Positions 7,678-15,489 of a stretch of DNA of 32,007 nucleotides are shown piece by piece (the first letter of the stretch is position 1; each line of letters opens with the position of its first letter). The notes below the pieces were generated by a model that ran no database searches, was not told the origin of the DNA, and saw only the letters and a program-made list of their open reading frames with translations. The position numbers were made by a program, and so were the translations under genes. The stretch comes from an uncultured Fibrobacter sp. GTDB taxonomy: Bacteria > Fibrobacterota > Fibrobacteria > Fibrobacterales > Fibrobacteraceae. The stretch spans positions 1 to 32,007 of the forward strand of contig CAMUYW010000035.1 of NCBI GenBank assembly GCA_947165045.1, given 5' to 3'.

Positions 7678-8841
7678 TCATTCCCCGAGCACAAAAGCAA
7701 CGGCTTTTTCGAGGTCTTCTTCTTGGCGTTTGTGGACTTCTGCATAGCGGGCCAAAGCGCGGGACACATACGTCACGTAGATGTTCGAGTCGAGCAATTG
7801 GATCATGCGGTTTTTTATTTCGCTCACGGAGTACGGATCAAAGTAAAGCACAGCATTGCCGCAGACTTCGGGCACAGACGTTGTGCCGCTCGCCGCAACG
7901 GGAACACCATAGCGCATCGATTGCACCGGAGGATAACCAAAGCCTTCGTTCAAGCTCGGGAAAATAAACGCATAAGCGTTCTTGTGCAAGAATTCCAGTT
8001 CCTTCGATTCTACGTAACCGAGGAAAACGAACGAATCCTTATTGCGGATATGCTTGCGATACACGCGTACATTCGTCGCCCCCGTAATCACGAGTTTCAT
8101 ATCAAATTCACGGCCTTTCGATTGAATCATCGAAACGAGTTCATCAAACGCTTTAACAGCACGCAAATTATTCTTTTCCCAGCGCGCACCGCTTGTGAGC
8201 AAGAAATACCTTTTCGATTTCACGGTCGGCGGCAAGAATCCAGCCGGTTCATACTCCGCCATAGGGCTATAGAAAACCGGAATTTCTTTGTCCAAAAGCT
8301 CCGGGAAGAACGACTTAATCGAAGCGCGGCTGTGTTCGCTCACAGTAATACATTCGGCACGTCCATCGGCAATGCGGGCCGCCAAATCACGGTACTTGGG
8401 TGCATAGAAATACTTCTTCCAGCAGTCGCGATAACGCACAAGGGCTTCGAGCTTTTGCGCAAACTTTTTCGCAAAGCCTATACCTTCCCAGCTATAACGC
8501 ATTTCAAGAGCGCGAACGCCATGCCACGTAAGCACAAAGCGTTTTACTTTAATTTGCCATTTCTTTTCGAGCGAATAAAGCGGCGTATAGAACGCATCAA
8601 TTGTATTATCGTCGATAATCTGTTGCGGCGTTTTTTCAGCAATGTCGAAAAGCGGAATCTCGCATTGTTTGCAAGTTTCCAAAATGTCGGGAGCCAAATA
8701 TTTGCGACTGTCATAAACGCAGCTAAACTTTGCACCACGCTTTACCAGCGCCCAGAAAATGACTTCACCGTAACTTCCGCCACCGTGGAATTTTGCACTG
8801 TGAATCGGCTGAACCGCAACAAGATTAAAAAGCAAATTCAT
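7678..8841 (-). CDS. Glycosyltransferase family 4-like (GT-B fold)
   Basis: This 387-residue cytoplasmic enzyme has a two-domain GT-B layout. The C-terminal half carries the sugar-nucleotide site: TSGARWEKNN (216-225), a VITGA strand, FLGYV and the EGFGYPP motif starting at Glu299. In the classical EX7E motif the second acid is Glu; here it is Gln307 (EGFGYPPVQ), a variant that may still be active. The donor and acceptor cannot be told from sequence. Its ATG lies 5 nt after the stop of the upstream gene with AGGT as ribosome site, so it is the third gene of a minus-strand operon that builds a surface polysaccharide. Confidence 0.85.
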   Translation of the reverse strand: MNLLFNLVAVQPIHSAKFHGGGSYGEVIFWALVKRGAKFSCVYDSRKYLAPDILETCKQCEIPLFDIAEKTPQQIIDDNTIDAFYTPLYSLEKKWQIKVKRFVLTWHGVRALEMRYSWEGIGFAKKFAQKLEALVRYRDCWKKYFYAPKYRDLAARIADGRAECITVSEHSRASIKSFFPELLDKEIPVFYSPMAEYEPAGFLPPTVKSKRYFLLTSGARWEKNNLRAVKAFDELVSMIQSKGREFDMKLVITGATNVRVYRKHIRNKDSFVFLGYVESKELEFLHKNAYAFIFPSLNEGFGYPPVQSMRYGVPVAASGTTSVPEVCGNAVLYFDPYSVSEIKNRMIQLLDSNIYVTYVSRALARYAEVHKRQEEDLEKAVAFVLGE

Positions 8842-8846
8842 ACGCG

Positions 8847-9869
8847 CTACCTAAAAAGTTTTCCAAGTAATTCAAGCGGTTTCACGAGAACGGGTACATT
8901 CTTGTAAAGCCATGCAAGCGATTTTGCGAAAGCGTAACTGCGGATGATGTAAGCGCCAGCTGCGCCGACCTTCTTCGTCTGGAATTCAAACGCTTCTTTG
9001 GCATGCAAAATCACGTCATCGTAATATTCGTTGATGTGAATCGACTTGTCGGCGTTCACTGTCACAGGCAAGTTCTTCAAGTTCGTATAAAAGTCCTTGC
9101 GCAAAATTTTCGGCAAGAACAAATTCATCGATTCAGGGACTTTGCGACCACGCGTATCGATAATGCGAGAGCCAAAGAAATGCAAGACCTTCGCTGTCGG
9201 CAAGAATCTGTTGCCATAAGCAAGCTGACAGTTCCAACCACCATCCATTTTCTTCGTCACGTAACCGAACTTGTAATTCGTTTCAGCAAGCGAAGCCATG
9301 TCATACGGGAAGTTTTTCGAAACGCAATAAAGCCAAAGTTCATGCCATGTCTTGAAGAACTCGCGAGCTTCCGGCGTATCCGCCGCAAACATCACGCCCC
9401 CGTTGAAAATTTCATCATTGAGTATTGGCGAAAAGCCCATCATCTTGGCGTTATTCAAGACCTTCTTGCGGTTAATCGCCTTCGAAAGATTCGTATGGAA
9501 ATCGAGCACCGCATAAATGCCACCACGCCATTCATCAGGAATCGAAAGGTCATCGACAATTGCAATGTCCGAATCCATGTACAAAAAGTCGCCATCAATT
9601 TCGTTACGCATCACCGTCTTGAGGTAGCGCGAACGGAGCATCGGCGTGAACTTTTCATCAAGCGTGAGTACCTTGAGTTCATCAACCGCTTCTTTCAATG
9701 CGGCACGCGAGCCCGAAGTTAGCGTTGCAGCGGTCTTATCGTCCGTTAAGAGCGTCACGAACGCATTCGGATTGTGGTCACGCAACGATGCTATTGCCAC
9801 AAGCGTTTGTTCGCAAAAGAAATCCTTCGGAGAACTGGTCAAAACAAAAAGATACTTGACAGAAGGCAT
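8847..9869 (-). CDS. GT-A glycosyltransferase, GT8-like
   Basis: The 340-residue product begins with a Rossmann-like strand (MPSVKYLFVLTSS), and residues 97-104 hold the metal-binding DxD motif (YMDSDIAI, Asp99 and Asp101), followed by an NGGVMF motif typical of GT8 and related nucleotide-sugar transferases. It likely transfers a hexose within a glycan repeat unit; the specificity is unknown. The start at 9869 is favoured over the ATG two codons upstream (9875) because AAGGA sits at the right distance only for the inner ATG. It starts 8 nt after the upstream GT32 gene stops, showing an operon. Confidence 0.8.
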   Translation of the reverse strand: MPSVKYLFVLTSSPKDFFCEQTLVAIASLRDHNPNAFVTLLTDDKTAATLTSGSRAALKEAVDELKVLTLDEKFTPMLRSRYLKTVMRNEIDGDFLYMDSDIAIVDDLSIPDEWRGGIYAVLDFHTNLSKAINRKKVLNNAKMMGFSPILNDEIFNGGVMFAADTPEAREFFKTWHELWLYCVSKNFPYDMASLAETNYKFGYVTKKMDGGWNCQLAYGNRFLPTAKVLHFFGSRIIDTRGRKVPESMNLFLPKILRKDFYTNLKNLPVTVNADKSIHINEYYDDVILHAKEAFEFQTKKVGAAGAYIIRSYAFAKSLAWLYKNVPVLVKPLELLGKLFR

Positions 9870-9877
9870 AATCATCC

Positions 9878-10681
9878 TTAAAGCTTTATAGGTTCTTTAT
9901 TTTCGTAAGCGGCCAAACGACTTTCAATTGTGCCACGCGGCGCATTGCGGAGGAAGTTCTTAATGCGTTGCCATAACGGGCGCCAGCTACCATTCGTCAC
10001 ATGAATCGCAAATGGTTTCGTCTTCGATTCATTCAAGCTCGGCAAGAACACATCGCCCGGATAAATCGTCATACCTTCGGAAAGTTTTTGCAATTCATTT
10101 TTATACACAAAACCAAATTGCTGTGCCGTATGTGCATAAACGTAAGGCGAAATATTTTGAATATTCAATTCACCATTCGGCAAAATGAATTTTTCGTTTT
10201 CATAATATTCCATGCACTTTTTAAGGAACGGATGCCCAGCCTCACCGCCGAAAATGGCAGCCTGCAATGCAAGCCCCGGGAGCGCAATTTGATTCGGATT
10301 TTTCTTGGTTCCGTCGTCGTTCAAGAACTGCCAAGATTTATTTTTCTTAAAATGCGATGTAAATTCAACATTCGTAAAATAGCGATTGTCCAAGAACGGA
10401 TCAAAGCTTTGATACATGTACACGTCGCTATCCAAGTAGATTCCACCTTCGCTATACACAGCATAAAGACGAATGTAGTCACTTGCAAACGCCCACTTCG
10501 AAAGCGAAACGGCCTCGCGCACAAACGGAACCGTGTCAATAATATTCTGGCACTTAGCCATATCCCAATGGACAATTTCGTAATCAGGGCAATGACGTTT
10601 CCAACTGTCGATACACAACTGCGGAAGTTGCGGCTGCGGGTCGTTGGAAAGCCATATATAGTGTAGCTTCTTAGGAATCAT
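9878..10681 (-). CDS. GT32-type glycosyltransferase (Gly_transf_sug / OCH1-like)
   Basis: This 267-residue protein starts with IPKKLHYIWLS, the typical opening of bacterial GT32 enzymes, followed by W39 in the VHWD segment and the substrate-binding core ASDYIRLYAVYSEGGIYLDSD, where Asp84 and Asp86 form the DxD motif. Such enzymes add hexoses in capsule or LPS glycans. It is the first gene of the minus-strand glycosyltransferase operon. Its promoter leaves a leader of only a few nucleotides (see 10694-10722). Confidence 0.88.
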   Translation of the reverse strand: MIPKKLHYIWLSNDPQPQLPQLCIDSWKRHCPDYEIVHWDMAKCQNIIDTVPFVREAVSLSKWAFASDYIRLYAVYSEGGIYLDSDVYMYQSFDPFLDNRYFTNVEFTSHFKKNKSWQFLNDDGTKKNPNQIALPGLALQAAIFGGEAGHPFLKKCMEYYENEKFILPNGELNIQNISPYVYAHTAQQFGFVYKNELQKLSEGMTIYPGDVFLPSLNESKTKPFAIHVTNGSWRPLWQRIKNFLRNAPRGTIESRLAAYENKEPIKL

Positions 10682-10693
10682 ACGATTAATGTA

Positions 10694-10722
10694 GAAAAAT
10701 ACTACTTAGCGGACACTCCAAA
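10694..10722 (-). promoter_or_regulatory. FCB-type promoter for the GT32 operon
   Basis: Minus-strand TTTG (10722-10719), a 17-nt spacer and TATTTTTC (10701-10694) fit the consensus. The start codon is 12 nt beyond the box, so the leader would be very short and there is no Shine-Dalgarno. Confidence 0.45.
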
Positions 10723-10724
10723 TA

Positions 10725-10734
10725 GCTATATTTA
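10725..10734 (+). promoter_or_regulatory. Promoter box directly at the GT2 start
   Basis: GCTATATTTA ends 4 nt before the ATG at 10739. If this is the -7 box, transcription starts at or next to the ATG and the mRNA is leaderless, consistent with the absence of a ribosome site. Confidence 0.4.
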
Positions 10735-10738
10735 TATC

Positions 10739-11638
10739 ATGATTTCAATAGCAATGGCGACATACAACGGCAAGACTTTTATCCGTGAACAGCTAGATTC
10801 CATCTTGGCTCAAACCGAACAAGATTTCGAAATCGTAATTTGCGATGACGCATCGACCGATTCTACGCCCCAAATCCTTGACGAATACGCACAAAAAGAT
10901 TCAAGAATTCGCGTTTTCAAGAATGAAAAAAACTTAGGCTATCGAGAAAATTTCAACAAAGCAGTTTCACTTTGCAAAGGTGATTTTGTTGCGTTCAGCG
11001 ATCAGGACGATTTGTGGCTCCCGAACCATCTCGAAGCATTGCACAACGCTATTGGCGACAACCTTGTTTGCGGCGGCAGAACCGTGCGTTGCCGCGAAGA
11101 TGGCTCCACACTCAATGAACTCTCGCCAACCCCGTACCAGTCCAATTGCTTGACATCGCAAACCAACCGTTTTATTTACCAATGCTACGCATTCAATCTT
11201 TACCAAGGCGCATCGCAGCTCATTAGCCGCGAAGCCGTCGAACGTTTTTTCCCCATCGAAGTGGATGAATACGCTCACGATTGGGCTTTAGCCGCAAATG
11301 CCATTGGCGAAAACCGATTCGTCTATATCGATACCGTCATTACAAAATGGCGCAAGCACTCTTCGCAAGTCACCCACAAGAGGCATTCAAGGCAAGTCCG
11401 CAAAAACCGCCTCGCCCAATTCGCATTGTATATGTGGGCGCACAACGACAAGCTCAAAAAGAATACCGAAATCAAGGAAATCTTGCGCAAGGCAATTGAA
11501 TTTCATACAAATTCAAGAGTCTCTTACAGAATCAAGAACTTGCGCCATGCCTGGAGAACATCCAAGACGATTTACGGCAGAAACTTTTCGGGAACATTAA
11601 AGACCGTTCTCGGCTACTTGTTCACCGCATCACTGTAA
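10739..11638 (+). CDS. Glycosyltransferase family 2
   Basis: This 299-residue GT-A enzyme opens with ISIAMATYNGKTFIREQLDS, has the nucleotide-binding CDDASTDST segment (35-43) and the metal-binding SDQDDLW motif (87-93). This pattern is common in rhamnosyltransferase-like GT2 proteins of O-antigen and capsule clusters, but the sugar is not certain. It is transcribed away from the GT32 operon and converges on the flippase with no spacer: its TAA is immediately followed by the flippase's stop codon on the other strand. Confidence 0.87.
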   Translation: MISIAMATYNGKTFIREQLDSILAQTEQDFEIVICDDASTDSTPQILDEYAQKDSRIRVFKNEKNLGYRENFNKAVSLCKGDFVAFSDQDDLWLPNHLEALHNAIGDNLVCGGRTVRCREDGSTLNELSPTPYQSNCLTSQTNRFIYQCYAFNLYQGASQLISREAVERFFPIEVDEYAHDWALAANAIGENRFVYIDTVITKWRKHSSQVTHKRHSRQVRKNRLAQFALYMWAHNDKLKKNTEIKEILRKAIEFHTNSRVSYRIKNLRHAWRTSKTIYGRNFSGTLKTVLGYLFTASL

Positions 11639-13048
11639 TTAGAACTTTCTCTTGTAGAACAGGAACTGCGCCCCAAGCGCAAGCAGCACGCACACATAAA
11701 CGACAATCTTTCCGACCATCGTAAGCGTTACGATATGGGCGTTAATCAGCACATATAGCGCAAGCAGCAAAACCATCCAGACGATTTCGGCCCACAGTTT
11801 GCTTGAATACGGCTGGAGTTTTCGCTTGAGCAAGTAAACATTGCAATAAACCGACGACACAATTCCATAAAGGAGCATCGAAAGCGCAGCGCCCAGAAGT
11901 CCAATATACGGAATTAAGACAAAGCCCGCTGCCACAGAAGTCACAAGTTGAATAATGCTCGCCTTCAAATTGACAACGCTCTTTCCAATTCCATCAATCA
12001 CTGTATTCACCATTCCAAAGAAAGTCACAACCAGCTGGAAGAACAGCAAAATGCCTAGCGCCATCGGCTGCACCACGTAGCTCTTGCCCGCAATCGACAT
12101 GATTTCCTCGGGGAACAGCACAATGAAAAATCCGATAATCACTTGAATCATCGTCGCCATCGACACACAATAAGAATAGACCGGCTTCAAATCCGTCTTT
12201 AAGCGGGATTCATCCATGCCCGAAACCACCGGCGTGATAATCGGATTGAATCCATTTCGAATCGTCTGCAAGCCATTCGCAAGCGTCATCATCAACGCAT
12301 AAACGCCAGACGCCTCGGCGCCCAAGAAAAACAGCACCATCCAAAGCGTAGAACGCTGAAGCAAGTTCCCAACAAGAACCGTCAAGCCCAGCGGCGCAGA
12401 GTACAGCACAAGTTCTTTTGAAGCAAGTCCCGGCGGAACAAGCGGCATTTTCTTAAACTGTTTGCGTACCGCTTTTGCATGTAAACTAAAACCAATAATT
12501 TGTCCAAACAAAAGGCCAAACGGGAGCGCATGCGGAATATCCATGTAATGCAGGATAATCGACACGAGCGGTGCCATCACCGCAATCACAAAATCATTGA
12601 TAAAAATCGAAATCCAGGGCTTACGGTTTCCTTCCGAAGAGCTACTCAGCACGTACATTCCCGAGTAGAACACCAGTGAAATCGCATAATACGGGAGTTC
12701 ATCCGAAATCAAATCCGTAAACGAGCCAAGAATAATGACAACCGTAACGAACAAGGACACCGCTACAGAAATCCAGAACGATTCCATGATGCCGTTATAT
12801 ACCGGTCTCTTGTGGAGTTTATTCTGCGGCAAATACCAGCGGAGCCCAATATCCAAGCCAAGTGTCGATGCACGCGCAATTGTCAGCAACAAGCCTTGCG
12901 TCGAAACAAAGATCCCGAACTCGCCCGTTCCGAAGATTCGGGCTAACATAATGGTCAAAAGAGGGCCACAAATTTTCAGGACCGTACCCAAAATATTAAA
13001 GAGGGTACTTTTTTTCAAAAAACTTTTGTCAACATCTAACTCGTTCAT
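11639..13048 (-). CDS. Polysaccharide flippase, Wzx/MOP family
   Basis: This integral membrane protein of about 469 residues has roughly 12-14 hydrophobic segments. It starts with a KKSTLFNILGTVLKICGPLL segment and ARIFGTGEFGIF, the typical first helices of Wzx-like exporters in the MATE/MOP superfamily. It would flip lipid-linked glycan repeats made by the neighbouring transferases across the inner membrane. No Wzy polymerase is in the window. The ATG at 13048 is chosen; a TTG at 13054 is an alternative and neither has a clear ribosome site. Confidence 0.88.
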   Translation of the reverse strand: MNELDVDKSFLKKSTLFNILGTVLKICGPLLTIMLARIFGTGEFGIFVSTQGLLLTIARASTLGLDIGLRWYLPQNKLHKRPVYNGIMESFWISVAVSLFVTVVIILGSFTDLISDELPYYAISLVFYSGMYVLSSSSEGNRKPWISIFINDFVIAVMAPLVSIILHYMDIPHALPFGLLFGQIIGFSLHAKAVRKQFKKMPLVPPGLASKELVLYSAPLGLTVLVGNLLQRSTLWMVLFFLGAEASGVYALMMTLANGLQTIRNGFNPIITPVVSGMDESRLKTDLKPVYSYCVSMATMIQVIIGFFIVLFPEEIMSIAGKSYVVQPMALGILLFFQLVVTFFGMVNTVIDGIGKSVVNLKASIIQLVTSVAAGFVLIPYIGLLGAALSMLLYGIVSSVYCNVYLLKRKLQPYSSKLWAEIVWMVLLLALYVLINAHIVTLTMVGKIVVYVCVLLALGAQFLFYKRKF

Positions 13049-13103
13049 GCTCAACGCAATTTAAAAAAATGGTAAAATAGATTAAACCCTAAAATTTACA
13101 GAA

Positions 13104-13655
13104 ATGCAAATAAAAACAAAAAATTTTACTACATTATATGCCATGGTTCAATTCAGTCAAACTTCTTGGCAATACGGCACACTTTCCGATACGCTTGATA
13201 TCATGCGCTATGCGCCAATGTCCTTGTCCGTCGGGAAAAACGCTGTTCTCTACTACACATTGCCAAAGAGCATTGAACCGGGCGAATTTATCCGCTACAC
13301 TATTGTTGCCGGCTTTAGAAAATTAAGTTGGACTGGCATCATTGGAGCGGTCAACGCAGGCAAGACCAACAACGTAATCGAGATTGACGCACGTCTTGGC
13401 GAAGGCCCTTTCCGTGGCTTTACGGCAAAACACAAGTTCGATTCCGTGAAAGGCATTACAACCTGCTTTGACGATATGACTTTCCAAGGGTGCAAGGATT
13501 TTGCCGAAGACACATTCTCGATTGTCATGGCAAGCGCTAGCATGGTTTACGCCATCTCCGCAAGAGAAATGGCACGCGAACAAATCGCATTTGTAGAAGC
13601 AAAGAAAAAGACGCAATCATTCGAAGCGTTAGATCAATCCGCAACAGCCGGATAA
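13104..13655 (+). CDS. SRPBCC-like ligand-binding protein (tentative)
   Basis: The 183-residue product has a pattern like SRPBCC/START helix-grip proteins: a first strand (VQFSQTSWQYGTLSDT), a central WTGIIGAVN strand, then GEGPFRGFTAKHKFDSVKGITTCFDDMTFQG, which resembles the GPFR-xxx-H-x-F turn of that superfamily. No signal peptide is seen, so it is probably cytoplasmic. An in-frame ATG at 13143 (MVQFSQ) may be the true start. Its stop lies 4 nt before the UbiD-family start, so the two are probably coupled. A role in binding a hydrophobic substrate or intermediate for the decarboxylase is only an inference. Confidence 0.6.
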   Translation: MQIKTKNFTTLYAMVQFSQTSWQYGTLSDTLDIMRYAPMSLSVGKNAVLYYTLPKSIEPGEFIRYTIVAGFRKLSWTGIIGAVNAGKTNNVIEIDARLGEGPFRGFTAKHKFDSVKGITTCFDDMTFQGCKDFAEDTFSIVMASASMVYAISAREMAREQIAFVEAKKKTQSFEALDQSATAG

Positions 13656-13659
13656 CATC

Positions 13660-15486
13660 ATGTACAAGTCCCTCGAACAGGCCCTGCTGGATTTGGAAAA
13701 AGCGGGAATGCTCAAACGTATTCACGCCGAGGTCGATCCGCATTTAGAAATGGCCGAAATCGCGAGGGAAAATTTTAGGCAAGGCGGCCCTGCGCTACTT
13801 TTCGAGCATGTCAAAGGAAGCAAGTTTCGCGCCGCCTGTAACATTTTCGGAAGCAACGAACGATTCAATTTTCTGTTCCGAGACGGATTTGAACAGACTA
13901 GGGCCGCCGTAAACTTCAAGGCGAATCCCGTAAATTTCTTCAAAAACGCCATCAAGCACCCGAAAAGCCTTTTCAAAGCGGCAAGTGCCGGGCTCTGTTC
14001 ACTCCCGATGCGTTCGGGAAGCATTAAGGATTTTGAAGAATGCAGTCTAAGCGACTTGCCACAGCTAGTCAGCTGGCCGCTAGACGGCGGAGCGTTCATC
14101 ACGCTCCCGCAAGTCGCTACACGCCCAAGCGAAAACGCAAGTATCATGCAGACGAACGTGGGCATGTACCGCATCCAGATTTCCGGGAACGACTACATTC
14201 CAAACGAAGAATGCGGTCTGCATTACCAAATCAAGCGAGACATTGCAAGACACCATCAAAAAGCAATCGAAGAAGGGCGACCGCTCAAAGTCAGCATTTT
14301 CATTGGCGGGCCCCCGTCGCACACATTTGCCGCCGTGATGCCCATGCCCGAAAATCTTTCGGAACTGTTGTTCGCAGGAATGCTCGGAAATCGACGTTTT
14401 CGTTACTTTGAACATAATGGTTACCTTGTCTCTAGCGATGCCGATTTTTGTATTTTAGGAGAACTCGAACCTGGATTAAAACCCGAAGGTCCCTTTGGTG
14501 ACCACATCGGTTATTATTCCGGCAAACACGACTTTCCTTGTATGAGAATCCATAAAGTGCTTTGCAAAAAGAATGCCATTTTCCCGTTCACTGTTGTCGG
14601 GCGCCCGCCGCAAGAAGACACACTGTTTGGGAAGTACATTCATAAAATCACAGAGCCGATGGTTCCCGCATCGCTCCCGGGCGTTTACGGAATCCATGCG
14701 GTCGATGATGCTGGCGTACACCCGCTTTGTTTGGCACTTGGTTCGGAAGCGTTCCGCCCTTACGCGAGCGCAGAAGATCGTGAGCCGATGGAACTTTTAA
14801 AAACGGCGAATGCCTTGCTCGGATTTAATCAAGCAAGTCTCACAAAGTATTTGCTGATTGCAGCGAAAGAGGATGCCCCTGGCCTCGACGTCAACGATAT
14901 ACCCGCGTTCTTCAAACACGTTCTTGAACGAGTCCATTTCGACCGCGATTTGCATTTCCAAACTGCGACAACCATCGACACACTCGACTACACCGGCACA
15001 AGCCTCAACCACGGTTCAAAAGTCGTGATTGCAGCTGCAGGTGCCAAATGCCGCGAGCTCCGCGACAATCCAAGCGATCAGGAATCGCTTTCGCTTCCGC
15101 AAGGTTTTACACGCGCGATCATCGTAATGCCCGGAGTACTTTTGATCGAAGGCCCAACATTCGAAAAACAAGCCAACTTTGCAGATCTAAAGGCTAGCCT
15201 CGCCTGCTGGGAATTCCATGAAAACTACCCATGGGTTTCCATCATCGACGAAGGCGCCATTTCAAACAACGTCTTGAGCGACTTCCTTTGGTTAACCTTT
15301 ACGCGTTCTGACCCCGCACAAGACATTTACGGCATCAAGGAATCCGTTTACAACAAGCACTGGAAATGCGAAGCACCTTTAATCATTGATGCACGCATCA
15401 AGCCACAGCATCAAAAGCAGTTGACCATTCCTGCCGAAATCACGACAAAAGCCAAACAAATTCTAAACGACGCTGGAGTACTCTAG
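13660..15486 (+). CDS. UbiD-family prenylated-FMN decarboxylase
   Basis: This 608-residue enzyme belongs to the UbiD family, which (de)carboxylates aromatic or unsaturated acids with prenylated FMN. NVGMYR (166-171) supplies the cofactor and catalytic Asn/Arg, and EGPFGDHIGYYSG begins at Glu276 with Asp281, matching the Arg-Glu-acid catalytic trio of the family (Arg173, Glu277, Glu282 in fungal Fdc1). Its length of about 600 fits the long subtype found in bacteria using the futalosine menaquinone pathway, so menaquinone synthesis is a reasonable guess, but no mqn genes or UbiX partner are in the window. It lies between an SRPBCC-like gene (4-nt gap) and a metalloprotease (3-nt gap), implying one transcript. 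Confidence 0.9.
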   Translation: MYKSLEQALLDLEKAGMLKRIHAEVDPHLEMAEIARENFRQGGPALLFEHVKGSKFRAACNIFGSNERFNFLFRDGFEQTRAAVNFKANPVNFFKNAIKHPKSLFKAASAGLCSLPMRSGSIKDFEECSLSDLPQLVSWPLDGGAFITLPQVATRPSENASIMQTNVGMYRIQISGNDYIPNEECGLHYQIKRDIARHHQKAIEEGRPLKVSIFIGGPPSHTFAAVMPMPENLSELLFAGMLGNRRFRYFEHNGYLVSSDADFCILGELEPGLKPEGPFGDHIGYYSGKHDFPCMRIHKVLCKKNAIFPFTVVGRPPQEDTLFGKYIHKITEPMVPASLPGVYGIHAVDDAGVHPLCLALGSEAFRPYASAEDREPMELLKTANALLGFNQASLTKYLLIAAKEDAPGLDVNDIPAFFKHVLERVHFDRDLHFQTATTIDTLDYTGTSLNHGSKVVIAAAGAKCRELRDNPSDQESLSLPQGFTRAIIVMPGVLLIEGPTFEKQANFADLKASLACWEFHENYPWVSIIDEGAISNNVLSDFLWLTFTRSDPAQDIYGIKESVYNKHWKCEAPLIIDARIKPQHQKQLTIPAEITTKAKQILNDAGVL

Positions 15487-15489
15487 ACA

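Noticed and set aside
7723..8907. 394-codon plus-strand frame opposite the GT4 gene
   Set aside because: The GT4 gene shows clear family motifs; the antisense product is low in sense and lacks any motif.
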